From the NCBI GenBank assembly GCA_964019335.1, contig OZ025717.1, positions 428,669 to 492,668 of the forward strand: a DNA stretch of 64,000 nucleotides, given 5' to 3'. This DNA is from Diplonema japonicum (taxonomy: Eukaryota > Euglenozoa > Diplonemea > Diplonemida > Diplonemidae). The position numbers and the translations under genes were made by a program. Positions 51,798 through 60,646 of this stretch are shown here, piece after piece; position 1 is the first letter of the stretch; every line of letters begins with the position of its first letter. Below the pieces are notes generated by a model. That model worked only from the letters and a program-made list of their open reading frames with translations. It made no database searches and was not told where the DNA came from.

Positions 51798-54700
51798 ATG
51801 GAAGACCCGCTCCTCCAAAAGGAGGAGCCGACCCCTGAGGAAGCTGCAGGGTTCTGGGCGCGGCTGACCTTCACATTCGTGACGCCTGTTTTAATTCGAG
51901 GATATGAAGAACCTATGCAAGGACATCACTTGCCGAGAATCCATCGGAGATTCTCTGCGGGAAATGTGTTCAAGAGGTGGAGCAGGATCTGGGACGAAGA
52001 GAAAATGAAGGCCCGGCCCAGTCTGGTCAGAGCGTTGATCAAATGCTACATTTGGAGGTTTCAATTCAGTGTGGCGATGGAGCTTATCGAATTGATTTTC
52101 AACTTCTTCGGACCGATTCTGATGCAGTCCATGATCACGTACACATCTCAAGCACATCGTGAAATCTCTGAAGGGTTGACATATGTCTCCATTATGTTTG
52201 TATCATCACTGTTTCGTGCATTGTCGGCGACACAAACAGGACAGGTCCTAGCAGGAATTGGAATGGATGTCCAGACCGCAATGGTATCGTCAATTTACAA
52301 CAAATCTGTTCGCAGCAGCAGTAGGGGGAAGTACACAAGAGGTGAAATTATCAACATCCAGTCAAATGACGCTTTGAAGATCGCGAATACTTCTATGTCT
52401 CTAAACAGCATCTGGGCCACCCCCGCAAACTTAATCATCGCCATCGTTCTCCTCTTACGTACCATCGGCCCTGCTGCCTTCGCCGGTATGGCTGTTCTAC
52501 TCGCGTCGATCCCTTTCAACACCGTTGTGTACTGGGCATTGGCGTCCATTCGTATTGAACTTCTCTCATTGACGGACAGACGGGTCACTCTTATGAACGA
52601 GATGTTGCAGGGGATCAGGGTTGTGAAGTTTACATGTCTCGAGGAGCATTTCAAGAACAAGATTTTGGACGTTCGTCGACAGGAGCTTATTCTGCTCAAA
52701 AAACAAGCCTATTGGCACTCGATGGCCTCTGTTGTCCTGTTCATCATCCCCATCCTCGTCTCCGTCTCAACTTTCGTTACCTATGCCAGCATGGGATACA
52801 TCCTAACCCCAGCCATCATCTTCACCTCTGTTGCGCTGTTCAACAATCTCAGAGGCCCGCTCTCCTTCCTTCCTGTTCTTATTGCTTCTTTCGCCGAGGC
52901 GAAGGCGTCAGTCCGCCGTCTTGAGAAGTATCTCCTCCTCCCCGAGATCATCACCGACAAAGATCTCAAGGACCCCTCAAAGGCAGAGTTGGTCATCTAT
53001 CTCAAAAGTGCGTCCTTCCGCTGGGAAGAGGAAGGCGAGGTTGTTCTTCATGACATCGACATGGAGGTTAAGCGGGGCGAGCTCGTCATGGTGATCGGGA
53101 AGGTGGGGAGCGGTAAGTCGTCACTTGCTTGCGCCATTCTCGGCGAGGTCGAGAAAACGGGAGGAACCCTGCACACGGTTGGCAACATGGGGTACTGCCA
53201 ACAACAAGCGTGGATCGTGAACGCGACTGTGAAAGAGAATATTCTATTCGGCAGCACATTTTTCGAACAAGAGTACAAGAACACCCTTCATGTATGCGCC
53301 CTGGAACGTGACATGACCCTCCTCGCGGCAGGCGACCAGACGGAGTTAGGTGAGCAAGGGATCAACCTCTCTGGTGGGCAGAAGCAGCGTATCTCGCTGG
53401 CACGTGCTGTGTACCACAACGCAGATGTGGTGGTGTTGGACGATGTGCTGTCTGCGGTTGATCCTCAGGTGGGGAAGCACATCTTCGACAAATGCATCTG
53501 CGGGACTCTAGGGTCAAAAACAAGAGTACTCGTTACTCACCAGCTGCAGTACCTCTCGCAGGCTGACCGCATCATTGTGCTCGACGAAGGGCGCATAGTG
53601 TTCAACGGCGGGTACAGAGACATCGTGGACAGCGCCATCAACATCTCGGAGTTTATCAAAGATGCCTCTCTTGAAAACGAGGAAGAGGAGGGCAACGCCG
53701 ACGAGCCGCCGCCCACAGAGCAGCCTACCATCGAGACTGACGATGTCGTCGAGACCAGTGCACAGCAGTACCAAGCTGAAGAAGGCAAACTGGTGAACGA
53801 GGAAGACCGTGCTACAGGTGCTGTCGGCCTTGAGACCGTCTGGTGGTACACAAAAGCCTGTGGGCCAGTGTTGTTGTTCTTCTTCCTGTTCCTTATTTTC
53901 TCCGAGTTCTGCAGGATCAGCACCGATCTGTGGCTCAGTTATTGGAGTGATCAGAAATTCTGGCCCGATCCTGGTGTGTCGCTGTACCTAGGTGTGTACA
54001 TCATATTGGGTTTCGTATCATCGCTGTTCTCCCTTCTGAAGGGGCTTGCGCTGGTGGAGTCAGCATTCTACAGCTCTGTACGTCTGCACAACCAGATGCT
54101 GGGAAATGTGTTGCGGGCGCAGACGATGTTTTACGACCAGACACCTGCAGGAAGGGTGCTGAACAGGTTCTCGAGGGATCTGGACACGCTGGATGCAGGT
54201 ATCGCAGACCAGCTTGCTGGGATCGTGTCGCTAGTGTTCGTCTCGGTGTCGACAGTGACGGTGATATCCGGTGTGATGCCCATCCTGATCACGTTTTTCG
54301 TGCCGCTGTCATCTGTGTACTACGTCATCATGCAGTACTACCGTGCCACCAGCAGAGAGCTGAACCGCGTGGTGGCCATCGCTGCGAGTCCCATCTATTC
54401 TCACTTCGCAGAGAGTCTCAACGGTGTGATCACCATCCGCTCCTACGGCCTTGTCGAGAAGTTTATCGCTGAGAACGAAGAGTACCTCGACAAGTTCCAC
54501 GGTCCGTACTGGGCCGCCCTGAATGTCGGTAGGTGGCTGTCCATCCGACTTGAGTTCATCGGTGGTGCAGTGTTGTTCATGACCAGCGTCATGGTTGTCC
54601 TCAACACACAGCTCCCTCCAGGGTTGGTCGGGCTGACCCTCTCATACAGTATGCAGATCACCATGGTCCTCGAAATGGCGGTGACCAGCATCTCTGGTCT

Positions 54701-55592
54701 GGAGTCGGAGATGAACAGTGTCGAGCGTATCCAAAGCTACTGCAGAGACATTCCTATCGAAGCACCGCTCATTGTGCCCGGCAGCAGGCCGGGGTTCAAC
54801 TGGCTGCGCGAGTCAGCTCCTGTCGAGGTGCACAACCTGCACCTGCGGTACCGCCCCAACCTACCCGATGTCCTGCGTGGGATCAACTTTATCGTGAAGG
54901 ATGGCGAGAAAGTGGGCATCGTCGGCCGCACAGGGTCCGGGAAGTCCTCGATGATGCTCGGCCTGCTGCGTATCTTGGAAGCGAACGAAGGGCGCATCAT
55001 TATTGACGGCATCGACATCTCGACGGTGGGGCTGCTGGACTTGCGCTCCAGGGTGTCGATCATCCCGCAGGATCCTGTGCTGTTCTCAGGCACGGTGAAG
55101 TCGAACTTGGATCCGGATGCCGCGCACCCTGACAAGGCTATTTGGAACGCACTGGAACAAGCGCATTTACGTGAGGTGTTTGAGCAGACGGATGACAAGC
55201 TGGACGTATCGGTAATTGAAGGCGGGCAGAACTTCAGTGTGGGGCAGCGCCAATTGGTGTGTTTAGCGAGAGCACTGCTCAGAGAGTCGAAGCTACTCCT
55301 CATGGACGAGGTCACCGCCTCTGTCGACGTGGAGACAGACGCGCTTATCCAGCAAACAGTCGCAGAGGCCTTCAGGGACTGCACAGTCCTTACCATCGCG
55401 CATCGTCTAGAGACGGTCATGAACTACGACAAGGTCATGGTTCTAGGCGACGGGCATGTTTTGGAGTTCGATTCGCCGCTCAACCTCATCAACAACCCGA
55501 CTGGGCAGTTCTACTCGATGGTCATGGACGCCGGTGACACCAGAGCGAGGCAGCTGATAGAAATCGCGAGACGTGGCAAAGCAAAGCTGTAG
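51798..55592 (+). CDS. ABCC/MRP-type ABC exporter
   Basis: 1,264 residues with the full TMD1-NBD1-TMD2-NBD2 plan and no TMD0. NBD1: IGKVGSGKSSL at about residue 434, LSGGQKQRISLARA at about 525, VVVLDDVLSAVD. NBD2: GRTGSGKSSMM at about 1045, FSVGQRQLVCLARA at about 1146, LLLMDEVTASVD. The linker between NBD1 and TMD2 is acidic and phospho-site-like (EEEEGNADEPPP). MRPs export organic anions and glutathione, glucuronide or sulfate conjugates. The signature Gln of NBD2 is unusual in that FSVGQ replaces LSGGQ, which is common for the second half of asymmetric family members. Neighbour of the DHHC gene. No introns. Confidence 0.93.
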   Translation: MEDPLLQKEEPTPEEAAGFWARLTFTFVTPVLIRGYEEPMQGHHLPRIHRRFSAGNVFKRWSRIWDEEKMKARPSLVRALIKCYIWRFQFSVAMELIELIFNFFGPILMQSMITYTSQAHREISEGLTYVSIMFVSSLFRALSATQTGQVLAGIGMDVQTAMVSSIYNKSVRSSSRGKYTRGEIINIQSNDALKIANTSMSLNSIWATPANLIIAIVLLLRTIGPAAFAGMAVLLASIPFNTVVYWALASIRIELLSLTDRRVTLMNEMLQGIRVVKFTCLEEHFKNKILDVRRQELILLKKQAYWHSMASVVLFIIPILVSVSTFVTYASMGYILTPAIIFTSVALFNNLRGPLSFLPVLIASFAEAKASVRRLEKYLLLPEIITDKDLKDPSKAELVIYLKSASFRWEEEGEVVLHDIDMEVKRGELVMVIGKVGSGKSSLACAILGEVEKTGGTLHTVGNMGYCQQQAWIVNATVKENILFGSTFFEQEYKNTLHVCALERDMTLLAAGDQTELGEQGINLSGGQKQRISLARAVYHNADVVVLDDVLSAVDPQVGKHIFDKCICGTLGSKTRVLVTHQLQYLSQADRIIVLDEGRIVFNGGYRDIVDSAINISEFIKDASLENEEEEGNADEPPPTEQPTIETDDVVETSAQQYQAEEGKLVNEEDRATGAVGLETVWWYTKACGPVLLFFFLFLIFSEFCRISTDLWLSYWSDQKFWPDPGVSLYLGVYIILGFVSSLFSLLKGLALVESAFYSSVRLHNQMLGNVLRAQTMFYDQTPAGRVLNRFSRDLDTLDAGIADQLAGIVSLVFVSVSTVTVISGVMPILITFFVPLSSVYYVIMQYYRATSRELNRVVAIAASPIYSHFAESLNGVITIRSYGLVEKFIAENEEYLDKFHGPYWAALNVGRWLSIRLEFIGGAVLFMTSVMVVLNTQLPPGLVGLTLSYSMQITMVLEMAVTSISGLESEMNSVERIQSYCRDIPIEAPLIVPGSRPGFNWLRESAPVEVHNLHLRYRPNLPDVLRGINFIVKDGEKVGIVGRTGSGKSSMMLGLLRILEANEGRIIIDGIDISTVGLLDLRSRVSIIPQDPVLFSGTVKSNLDPDAAHPDKAIWNALEQAHLREVFEQTDDKLDVSVIEGGQNFSVGQRQLVCLARALLRESKLLLMDEVTASVDVETDALIQQTVAEAFRDCTVLTIAHRLETVMNYDKVMVLGDGHVLEFDSPLNLINNPTGQFYSMVMDAGDTRARQLIEIARRGKAKL

Positions 55593-55675
55593 CAACGTAT
55601 TTCTTTTTTTTTAAAATCTCTCTTTTTTTGTCTTTACACAAGTGGCTCAAAAAAAAAATAATCTTATTTTCTGAT

Positions 55676-56137
55676 ATGATTCTGTCTCAAACATCACTGC
55701 CAGGCTCGGTAAGGAAGATGACATCACACGTAACAGACATGACAGGGGCTTCTGCAGGGATGGTGTCCGCGGGGGGGATCGACGTCAAGGACGAGGTGAC
55801 ATCCACGGTACCCGGTACACAGGAGGTGGGGGTGAGCCAGACTCAGCAACAGGATCTGAGTGCAACAGACATGCAGCAGGCATGGGCGAATAAGGCTGGG
55901 AGTGAGATATCATCGTTGGGCCCGCAGACAGCGGCGTCCTCTGGTGTGCGGTCAAGCATCTCGGAAGTAGCAGAGATGCGAAAGCAAAAAAGAAAAAATC
56001 AAACAACTTACCTGTGCGCGGACTGTTTGGAAGAAACATGTCTAGGGCCCAACGACCCCGTGCGCTGCACAGCTTGTGGAAACAGAATCCTTTATAAACA
56101 ACGAGGGAATGCCCCCGTCCAGTACGCGGCACGGTAA
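55676..56137 (+). CDS. POLR2K: RNA polymerase subunit RPB12/ABC10-alpha with an unusual N-terminal extension
   Basis: 153 residues. The C-terminal ~45 residues (YLCADCLEETCLGPNDPVRC, TACGNRILYKQR) are the zinc-ribbon subunit shared by RNA polymerases I, II and III: two CxxC pairs and the invariant RC-x-x-CG-x-R-I-x-Y-K. The family normally has only 50-70 residues. Here about 105 Ser/Thr/Gln/Gly-rich residues precede it. The gene is unspliced. The start at 55676 is the only ATG in frame before the extension's main body; MTSH at about 55718 would shorten it. The extension is probably disordered. Confidence 0.85.
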   Translation: MILSQTSLPGSVRKMTSHVTDMTGASAGMVSAGGIDVKDEVTSTVPGTQEVGVSQTQQQDLSATDMQQAWANKAGSEISSLGPQTAASSGVRSSISEVAEMRKQKRKNQTTYLCADCLEETCLGPNDPVRCTACGNRILYKQRGNAPVQYAAR

Positions 56138-56295
56138 ACAAAAAAAAAGGGGGTAGAAAAAAAAAAAGAGAATCCAATCAGTATCTTTTTTTTTCTTCTT
56201 CTTCCTAAAGAAGTGTTTTATTTTGATGCTGTTGTTGTTGTCTGCTCTTCCAAACCTCTTTATCGACAGTACAAAAAAAAAAAAAAAAAAGAATA

Positions 56296-57072
56296 ATGGC
56301 GACTGAGGCATTCTTCGCAGGAGGCACCGCAGGGTCAACGGGCATATTGTTTACACAACCTTTTGACGTATTGAAAGTGAGACAGCAGGTAAACGGTGAG
56401 AGTATGCTTCTGAACGCAAGAAACATAATAAAAAACGAGAGCGTCCTCGGGCTGTGGAAGGGTTTGATGTCGCCATGCCTCACTTCTGGTGCAATGAATG
56501 CCGTGCTCTTCCTGAGCTACGAGACTGCAATGACAGCACCTGGGATGAAAGAAGATCAAATATCCCATCACGTTGGAGCTGGAGTGGTATCGGGCGGTAT
56601 GTCCGTACTTTTAACAAGTCCAACTGAGCTTGTTAAATGCAGAGCGCAGGCAAGCCATTCCATTGGATGTTCTTGGCGAGACGAAGTCGCAATTGCAAAG
56701 AACATTCTACATAACAACGGTGTTCGGGGAATGTTCAAGGGAGGAGCGCTCACCGCGCTGCGGGACTGTCCGTCGTTTGCAATCTATTTCGGTACCTACG
56801 AGTATATTGTGCAGAAATTTAAGTGGTCGGCCTTTGCTGCGGGTGGCTTCGCGGGTGTGATGTCCTGGGCCTTTGTTGTCCCCGTCGACACTCTGAAGAC
56901 TAACTGGCAGGTCAACACTGACCAGTCCCTAACCTTTTCCCGCTTCCTTTCATCTCAACTTTTAACATACCGCAACTTGTTCAGAGGCATGGCGCCCTGC
57001 TTGCTGCGCGCGTGGCCGCAACACGCGATCACCTTCTCTATCTACGAAAACCTTAAAGGTTATTTTCAATAG
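56296..57072 (+). CDS. Mitochondrial carrier, SLC25A20/A29/A45/A47/A48-like
   Basis: 258 residues: three modules with TQPFDVLKVR, SPTELVKCR and VPVDTLKTN signatures. The first two agree with P-x-[DE]-x-x-[KR]; the third retains P-V-D-x-x-K. The first module (GGTAGSTGILFTQPFD), GLMSPCLTSGAMNAVLFLSYE and ALRDCPSFAIYFGTYE resemble the carnitine/basic-amino-acid carrier group. The exact substrate is not assignable. The start follows an A-run. No introns. 158 bp downstream of the polymerase subunit gene. Confidence 0.72.
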   Translation: MATEAFFAGGTAGSTGILFTQPFDVLKVRQQVNGESMLLNARNIIKNESVLGLWKGLMSPCLTSGAMNAVLFLSYETAMTAPGMKEDQISHHVGAGVVSGGMSVLLTSPTELVKCRAQASHSIGCSWRDEVAIAKNILHNNGVRGMFKGGALTALRDCPSFAIYFGTYEYIVQKFKWSAFAAGGFAGVMSWAFVVPVDTLKTNWQVNTDQSLTFSRFLSSQLLTYRNLFRGMAPCLLRAWPQHAITFSIYENLKGYFQ

Positions 57073-57755
57073 AATTCAAAAAAAGAAGAGAAAAAACTGT
57101 AAACTCTTTTGATGGTTGGTACTTGAACAGGAAGTACCTCCGGTACCACCTATTTTTTCACTCTCGTGGTTGGACCATAATTATCGAGGTAATTTTCGAT
57201 AATCTCTCGGCAAAGAGTTGCTGACGCTCAGAACACGCGTATTCCAAGGTACGAGGACGTATTCCAAGGTACGAGGACGAGCGGAATCGACTTCGATCAC
57301 TAATCACGGTTGAAGCTTCTCGTTACGATCAAGATGAAGCTAGTATTACAAAAGAAGCGTTTAAACACCGTCCGGTGACAAGGAAGGTTTGTAGACCACC
57401 CGCCCAGCAAGGAAATGCCTGTTGTGGATGGCAAGACGGGAGGACAAGCTGATGTGAACAAAACCAACAAACCCTGTGTGCGGTGGCTCAAAAACGGCAC
57501 ATTAAAATAATGCGCATCCTCATCATGGAAAGAAAAGCTGATGTGAACAAAGGCAGCAAACGGTGAGAAGGGAAGCTGTGACATGTAAATATCCATCTGA
57601 GCAATTTATCAGAATAATCAGGATTCATTCGAAATTCATCGAGTACTTATTAGCAGTCACCGTGATACCCCTTAAGAAGAAATGGCCGTGTATTCTTATT
57701 ATATTCCCTCTTTTACCTCTTCCACACCACCACCATCAAAGGCATCACGGGTCAC
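57073..57755. other. Intergenic spacer with short palindromes and repeats
   Basis: Contains the hairpin ATTATCGA...TCGATAAT (about 57177-57204), a 20-bp tandem duplication (CGTATTCCAAGGTACGAGGA, about 57238-57277), and two copies of AAGCTGATGTGAACAAA (about 57449 and 57535). No gene or known element. Confidence 0.4.
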
Positions 57756-60563
57756 ATGCCTGCATATGATATCAATGGCTTGACCGTGCATTTCCCTCAT
57801 GAGGCGTACCCATGTCAGGTGGACTACATGGGAAAGGTCATCGAGGGGTTGGAGGGGTGTAAGAACGTGCTGTTGGAGTCCCCGACGGGAACAGGGAAGA
57901 CATTGAGCCTCTTGTGCGGGGTGCTGGGGTGGGTGACGCAAGCCGTTAAAAACAACGAAGGAACCCAGAACGGACCACCTCCAACGAAGGTCTTTTACAG
58001 TTCGAGAACCCACGCACAGTTAAAACAAGTCATCAAGGAATTCAGACGAACGGAATACGGAAAAGTAGGTGGCGATCTCGAGGTCACGATGACAGTACTA
58101 GGATCACGTGATCAACTGTGCATCCACCCAAGAGCAGAAGGAAGTTCTTCAACCAGTAAAAACGCAATTTGCACATCACTTCGACAGAATCGGAAATGCA
58201 GGTTTTACAACAAATTGGACGAGTTCATGGAACAAGGCGGTCTGAAGAAGGTGATCGACGACGAGGTGGAGAAGAACAAGAACAAGAAGAAACAGCACAA
58301 GGTGCTTCTGGACATCGAGGACCTGACGTCTGCGGGGCAGACACACGGGTTCTGCCCGTTTTACTATTCGCGGAAAATGATGAGCAGCGTGAGCGTAGTC
58401 TTCGCTCCGTACAACTATCTCGTGGACCCGAGGCTGCGGAAGCAAATAGGTATTGACCTGTCCGATGCCATCCTCATAGTTGACGAAGCACACAACATCG
58501 CATCGAACACAGCAGAAGCGAGTTCATTCAGCATCAACACTCTGAACATAACAGAAGCTGTGAACGAGTTGTCACGAGCACGCGTTGCGGTGACATCTGA
58601 CACCGATCTCCCTGTCGGCGAAGCGTCCACTCGTATCAAAGACTACGATTTGCTGAGCGGGATCCTCAAAAAACTAGCGCATCACCTAGAAATGTCACTG
58701 TTGAAGGCGAAACCCAGCGGGCGTAACGACACACCGAACATCACCTCGCACGGCTCCGACGTGATAACATTGATCAAAGAACAGACATCGGTCACGACAG
58801 AATCCTTGCAGGAATTTCTCAAGGTTATGGAAGCATGCGTGTCTGACATTGCAAAGGCGTCCGTTGCCTCTGGTACAAAAGCAGACACACCCGGGGTGGA
58901 GAAGCTCTCAACATTCTTAAACGGGGTGTTTTCACTGAGCAAGGAAAGCCTCGATGAAAGTTATAAGATGGTAATCTTCAAGGAGAAGCCCGACAAGAAA
59001 CACGTCAAGCACAACGTACAGCCACCAACACAGCTCGGCGTATGGTGCATGGATGCATCAGTGGCGATGCGGAAAATGATGGAAGGCTGCACTGAAACAG
59101 ATCTTGAAAAGCGGCCACCAAGAAGTTTGATCATCACCTCAGGGACGCTCAGACCGTTGGACTTTTTCGCAGCAGAGCTCGGGTTGGATTTCCCTGTCCG
59201 GCTTCAGAACCCGCATGTTATCTCAGAGTCGCAAATCATGACAATGGCCATCAGGCAAGGCGACAATGGTGCTGCGTTGAACTCGAAATTTGCAAACCGT
59301 TCGAACCCAATGTACATAAAGGCGTTGGGTATCTCCGTTGCGAAAATCGTTTCCATGGTCCCGCATGGTTTGCTTGTCTTCTTCCAATCGTTCACATTCA
59401 TGAACGAAATGATGGAGGCGTGGAAGAAACCAGGAACCTACGATGACAGCCACTCAATCTACGATATTATTTCGAACCGAAAATTCATCATACAAGAACC
59501 CCCACAGACCTCGCTTGCGCCGACGAAGATTCAAGAGTACTGCTCCATCATCGATGAAGGCAACGGTGCAGTTATGTTCGCGGTATTTCGAGGGAAGATG
59601 GCGGAGGGTATGGATTTCCCCGACAAGTACGCCCGTGGTGTCGCATTGGTGGGCATCCCGTACGCAAACATCGGCGAGCTGAAGGTCACATTAAAAATGT
59701 CGCATTTGGAAGAGAAACGGAACAGAAACAAAGGAAGTGCCAATGGAAACACAATCGTGTCGGGAAGCAACTGGTACACCCTGGACGCACTTCGGTCCAT
59801 CAACCAAGCCGTGGGACGTGTTATACGCCATTCGAAAGACTACGGGACGGTTTTCTTCCTCGATGAAAGGTACGACAGCAAAGGGCTTCAGGTGCAGCTC
59901 CCCGCATGGGTGGGGCACAACATGGTGACCCACACTACCATCGACGACTCTTTCGTGAACAATGTACGAGGCTTCTACAATAGAAACGGTTTGGTTTTCT
60001 CCACAGTGAGTAAAGGCAGACAGCACGTCAAGCCCGTTACGAAATTATCCCACAACGACGGCGGGCGAAAACGATCCCTCGAAGCAGACAAAGCCACAGA
60101 AAACGCCTTCAACCACGCCAGACGGTATCAAGAACTGCGTGATGCACAAAACCCGGGTGTTAAAAAGGCCCGATTAGAGCAAGGCATCGCCTCTGCTTCA
60201 GTCAGCAGCTTTTCGTCTACAGACTTCAAAGCCCCTGTCGAGACCCCTCCCGGAAAGTCCCTGCAGATTGGTGCCGTGGACTACGCGAGCAAATACACGC
60301 TGCAGGAGTACAAGAAATCTGTGAAGAAAACCCTCTCTGCGGAGCAGTATGACATCTGGAAGGCTCTGCTCGTGGAGTTCGCGCAGCAGATCGACACAGC
60401 GAGCGTCTTCATGAAAGACCGGTTTGTACCTTGGGTGGTGATCGCCTTCACGCCGAAGAACGCAGACCTGCTCCGATGCCATGTTGTTACGCTGCCCCCC
60501 GCGATCAGGAAGGAGTATCTTCAACTGCTGAAGGCACATCTTAAACTGGTTTCCAAAGGCTAG
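57756..60563 (+). CDS. RTEL1: RTEL1-like Rad3/XPD-family DNA helicase
   Basis: 935 residues. Motif Q-like start MPAYDINGLTVHFPHEAYPC is the RTEL1 (V/I)-(N/D)-G-V-x-V-x-F-P signature. Walker A is SPTGTGKT (42-49); FYSSRTHAQLKQV; the four Fe-S cysteines are at about residues 122, 139, 148 and 200; DEAHN is near 242. Later motifs are LIITSGTLRPLDFF, MVPHGLLVFFQSF, FRGKMAEGMDFPD, VGIPYANI and SINQAVGRVIRH. The C-terminal region about 845-930 (YTLQEYKKSVKKTL...KDRFVPW) resembles a harmonin-N-like domain found in RTEL1. It unwinds D-loops and G-quadruplex/T-loops at telomeres and in repair. The helicase is intact. No introns. A PIP box was not identified. Confidence 0.9.
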   Translation: MPAYDINGLTVHFPHEAYPCQVDYMGKVIEGLEGCKNVLLESPTGTGKTLSLLCGVLGWVTQAVKNNEGTQNGPPPTKVFYSSRTHAQLKQVIKEFRRTEYGKVGGDLEVTMTVLGSRDQLCIHPRAEGSSSTSKNAICTSLRQNRKCRFYNKLDEFMEQGGLKKVIDDEVEKNKNKKKQHKVLLDIEDLTSAGQTHGFCPFYYSRKMMSSVSVVFAPYNYLVDPRLRKQIGIDLSDAILIVDEAHNIASNTAEASSFSINTLNITEAVNELSRARVAVTSDTDLPVGEASTRIKDYDLLSGILKKLAHHLEMSLLKAKPSGRNDTPNITSHGSDVITLIKEQTSVTTESLQEFLKVMEACVSDIAKASVASGTKADTPGVEKLSTFLNGVFSLSKESLDESYKMVIFKEKPDKKHVKHNVQPPTQLGVWCMDASVAMRKMMEGCTETDLEKRPPRSLIITSGTLRPLDFFAAELGLDFPVRLQNPHVISESQIMTMAIRQGDNGAALNSKFANRSNPMYIKALGISVAKIVSMVPHGLLVFFQSFTFMNEMMEAWKKPGTYDDSHSIYDIISNRKFIIQEPPQTSLAPTKIQEYCSIIDEGNGAVMFAVFRGKMAEGMDFPDKYARGVALVGIPYANIGELKVTLKMSHLEEKRNRNKGSANGNTIVSGSNWYTLDALRSINQAVGRVIRHSKDYGTVFFLDERYDSKGLQVQLPAWVGHNMVTHTTIDDSFVNNVRGFYNRNGLVFSTVSKGRQHVKPVTKLSHNDGGRKRSLEADKATENAFNHARRYQELRDAQNPGVKKARLEQGIASASVSSFSSTDFKAPVETPPGKSLQIGAVDYASKYTLQEYKKSVKKTLSAEQYDIWKALLVEFAQQIDTASVFMKDRFVPWVVIAFTPKNADLLRCHVVTLPPAIRKEYLQLLKAHLKLVSKG

Positions 60564-60646
60564 AATTTTCTTCTTTTTTTATTTCCCCCCCATTCCAAAC
60601 AAATAAAATAAAAAGAGGGAGAACGGACATTTTAAAAAAAAAAAAA

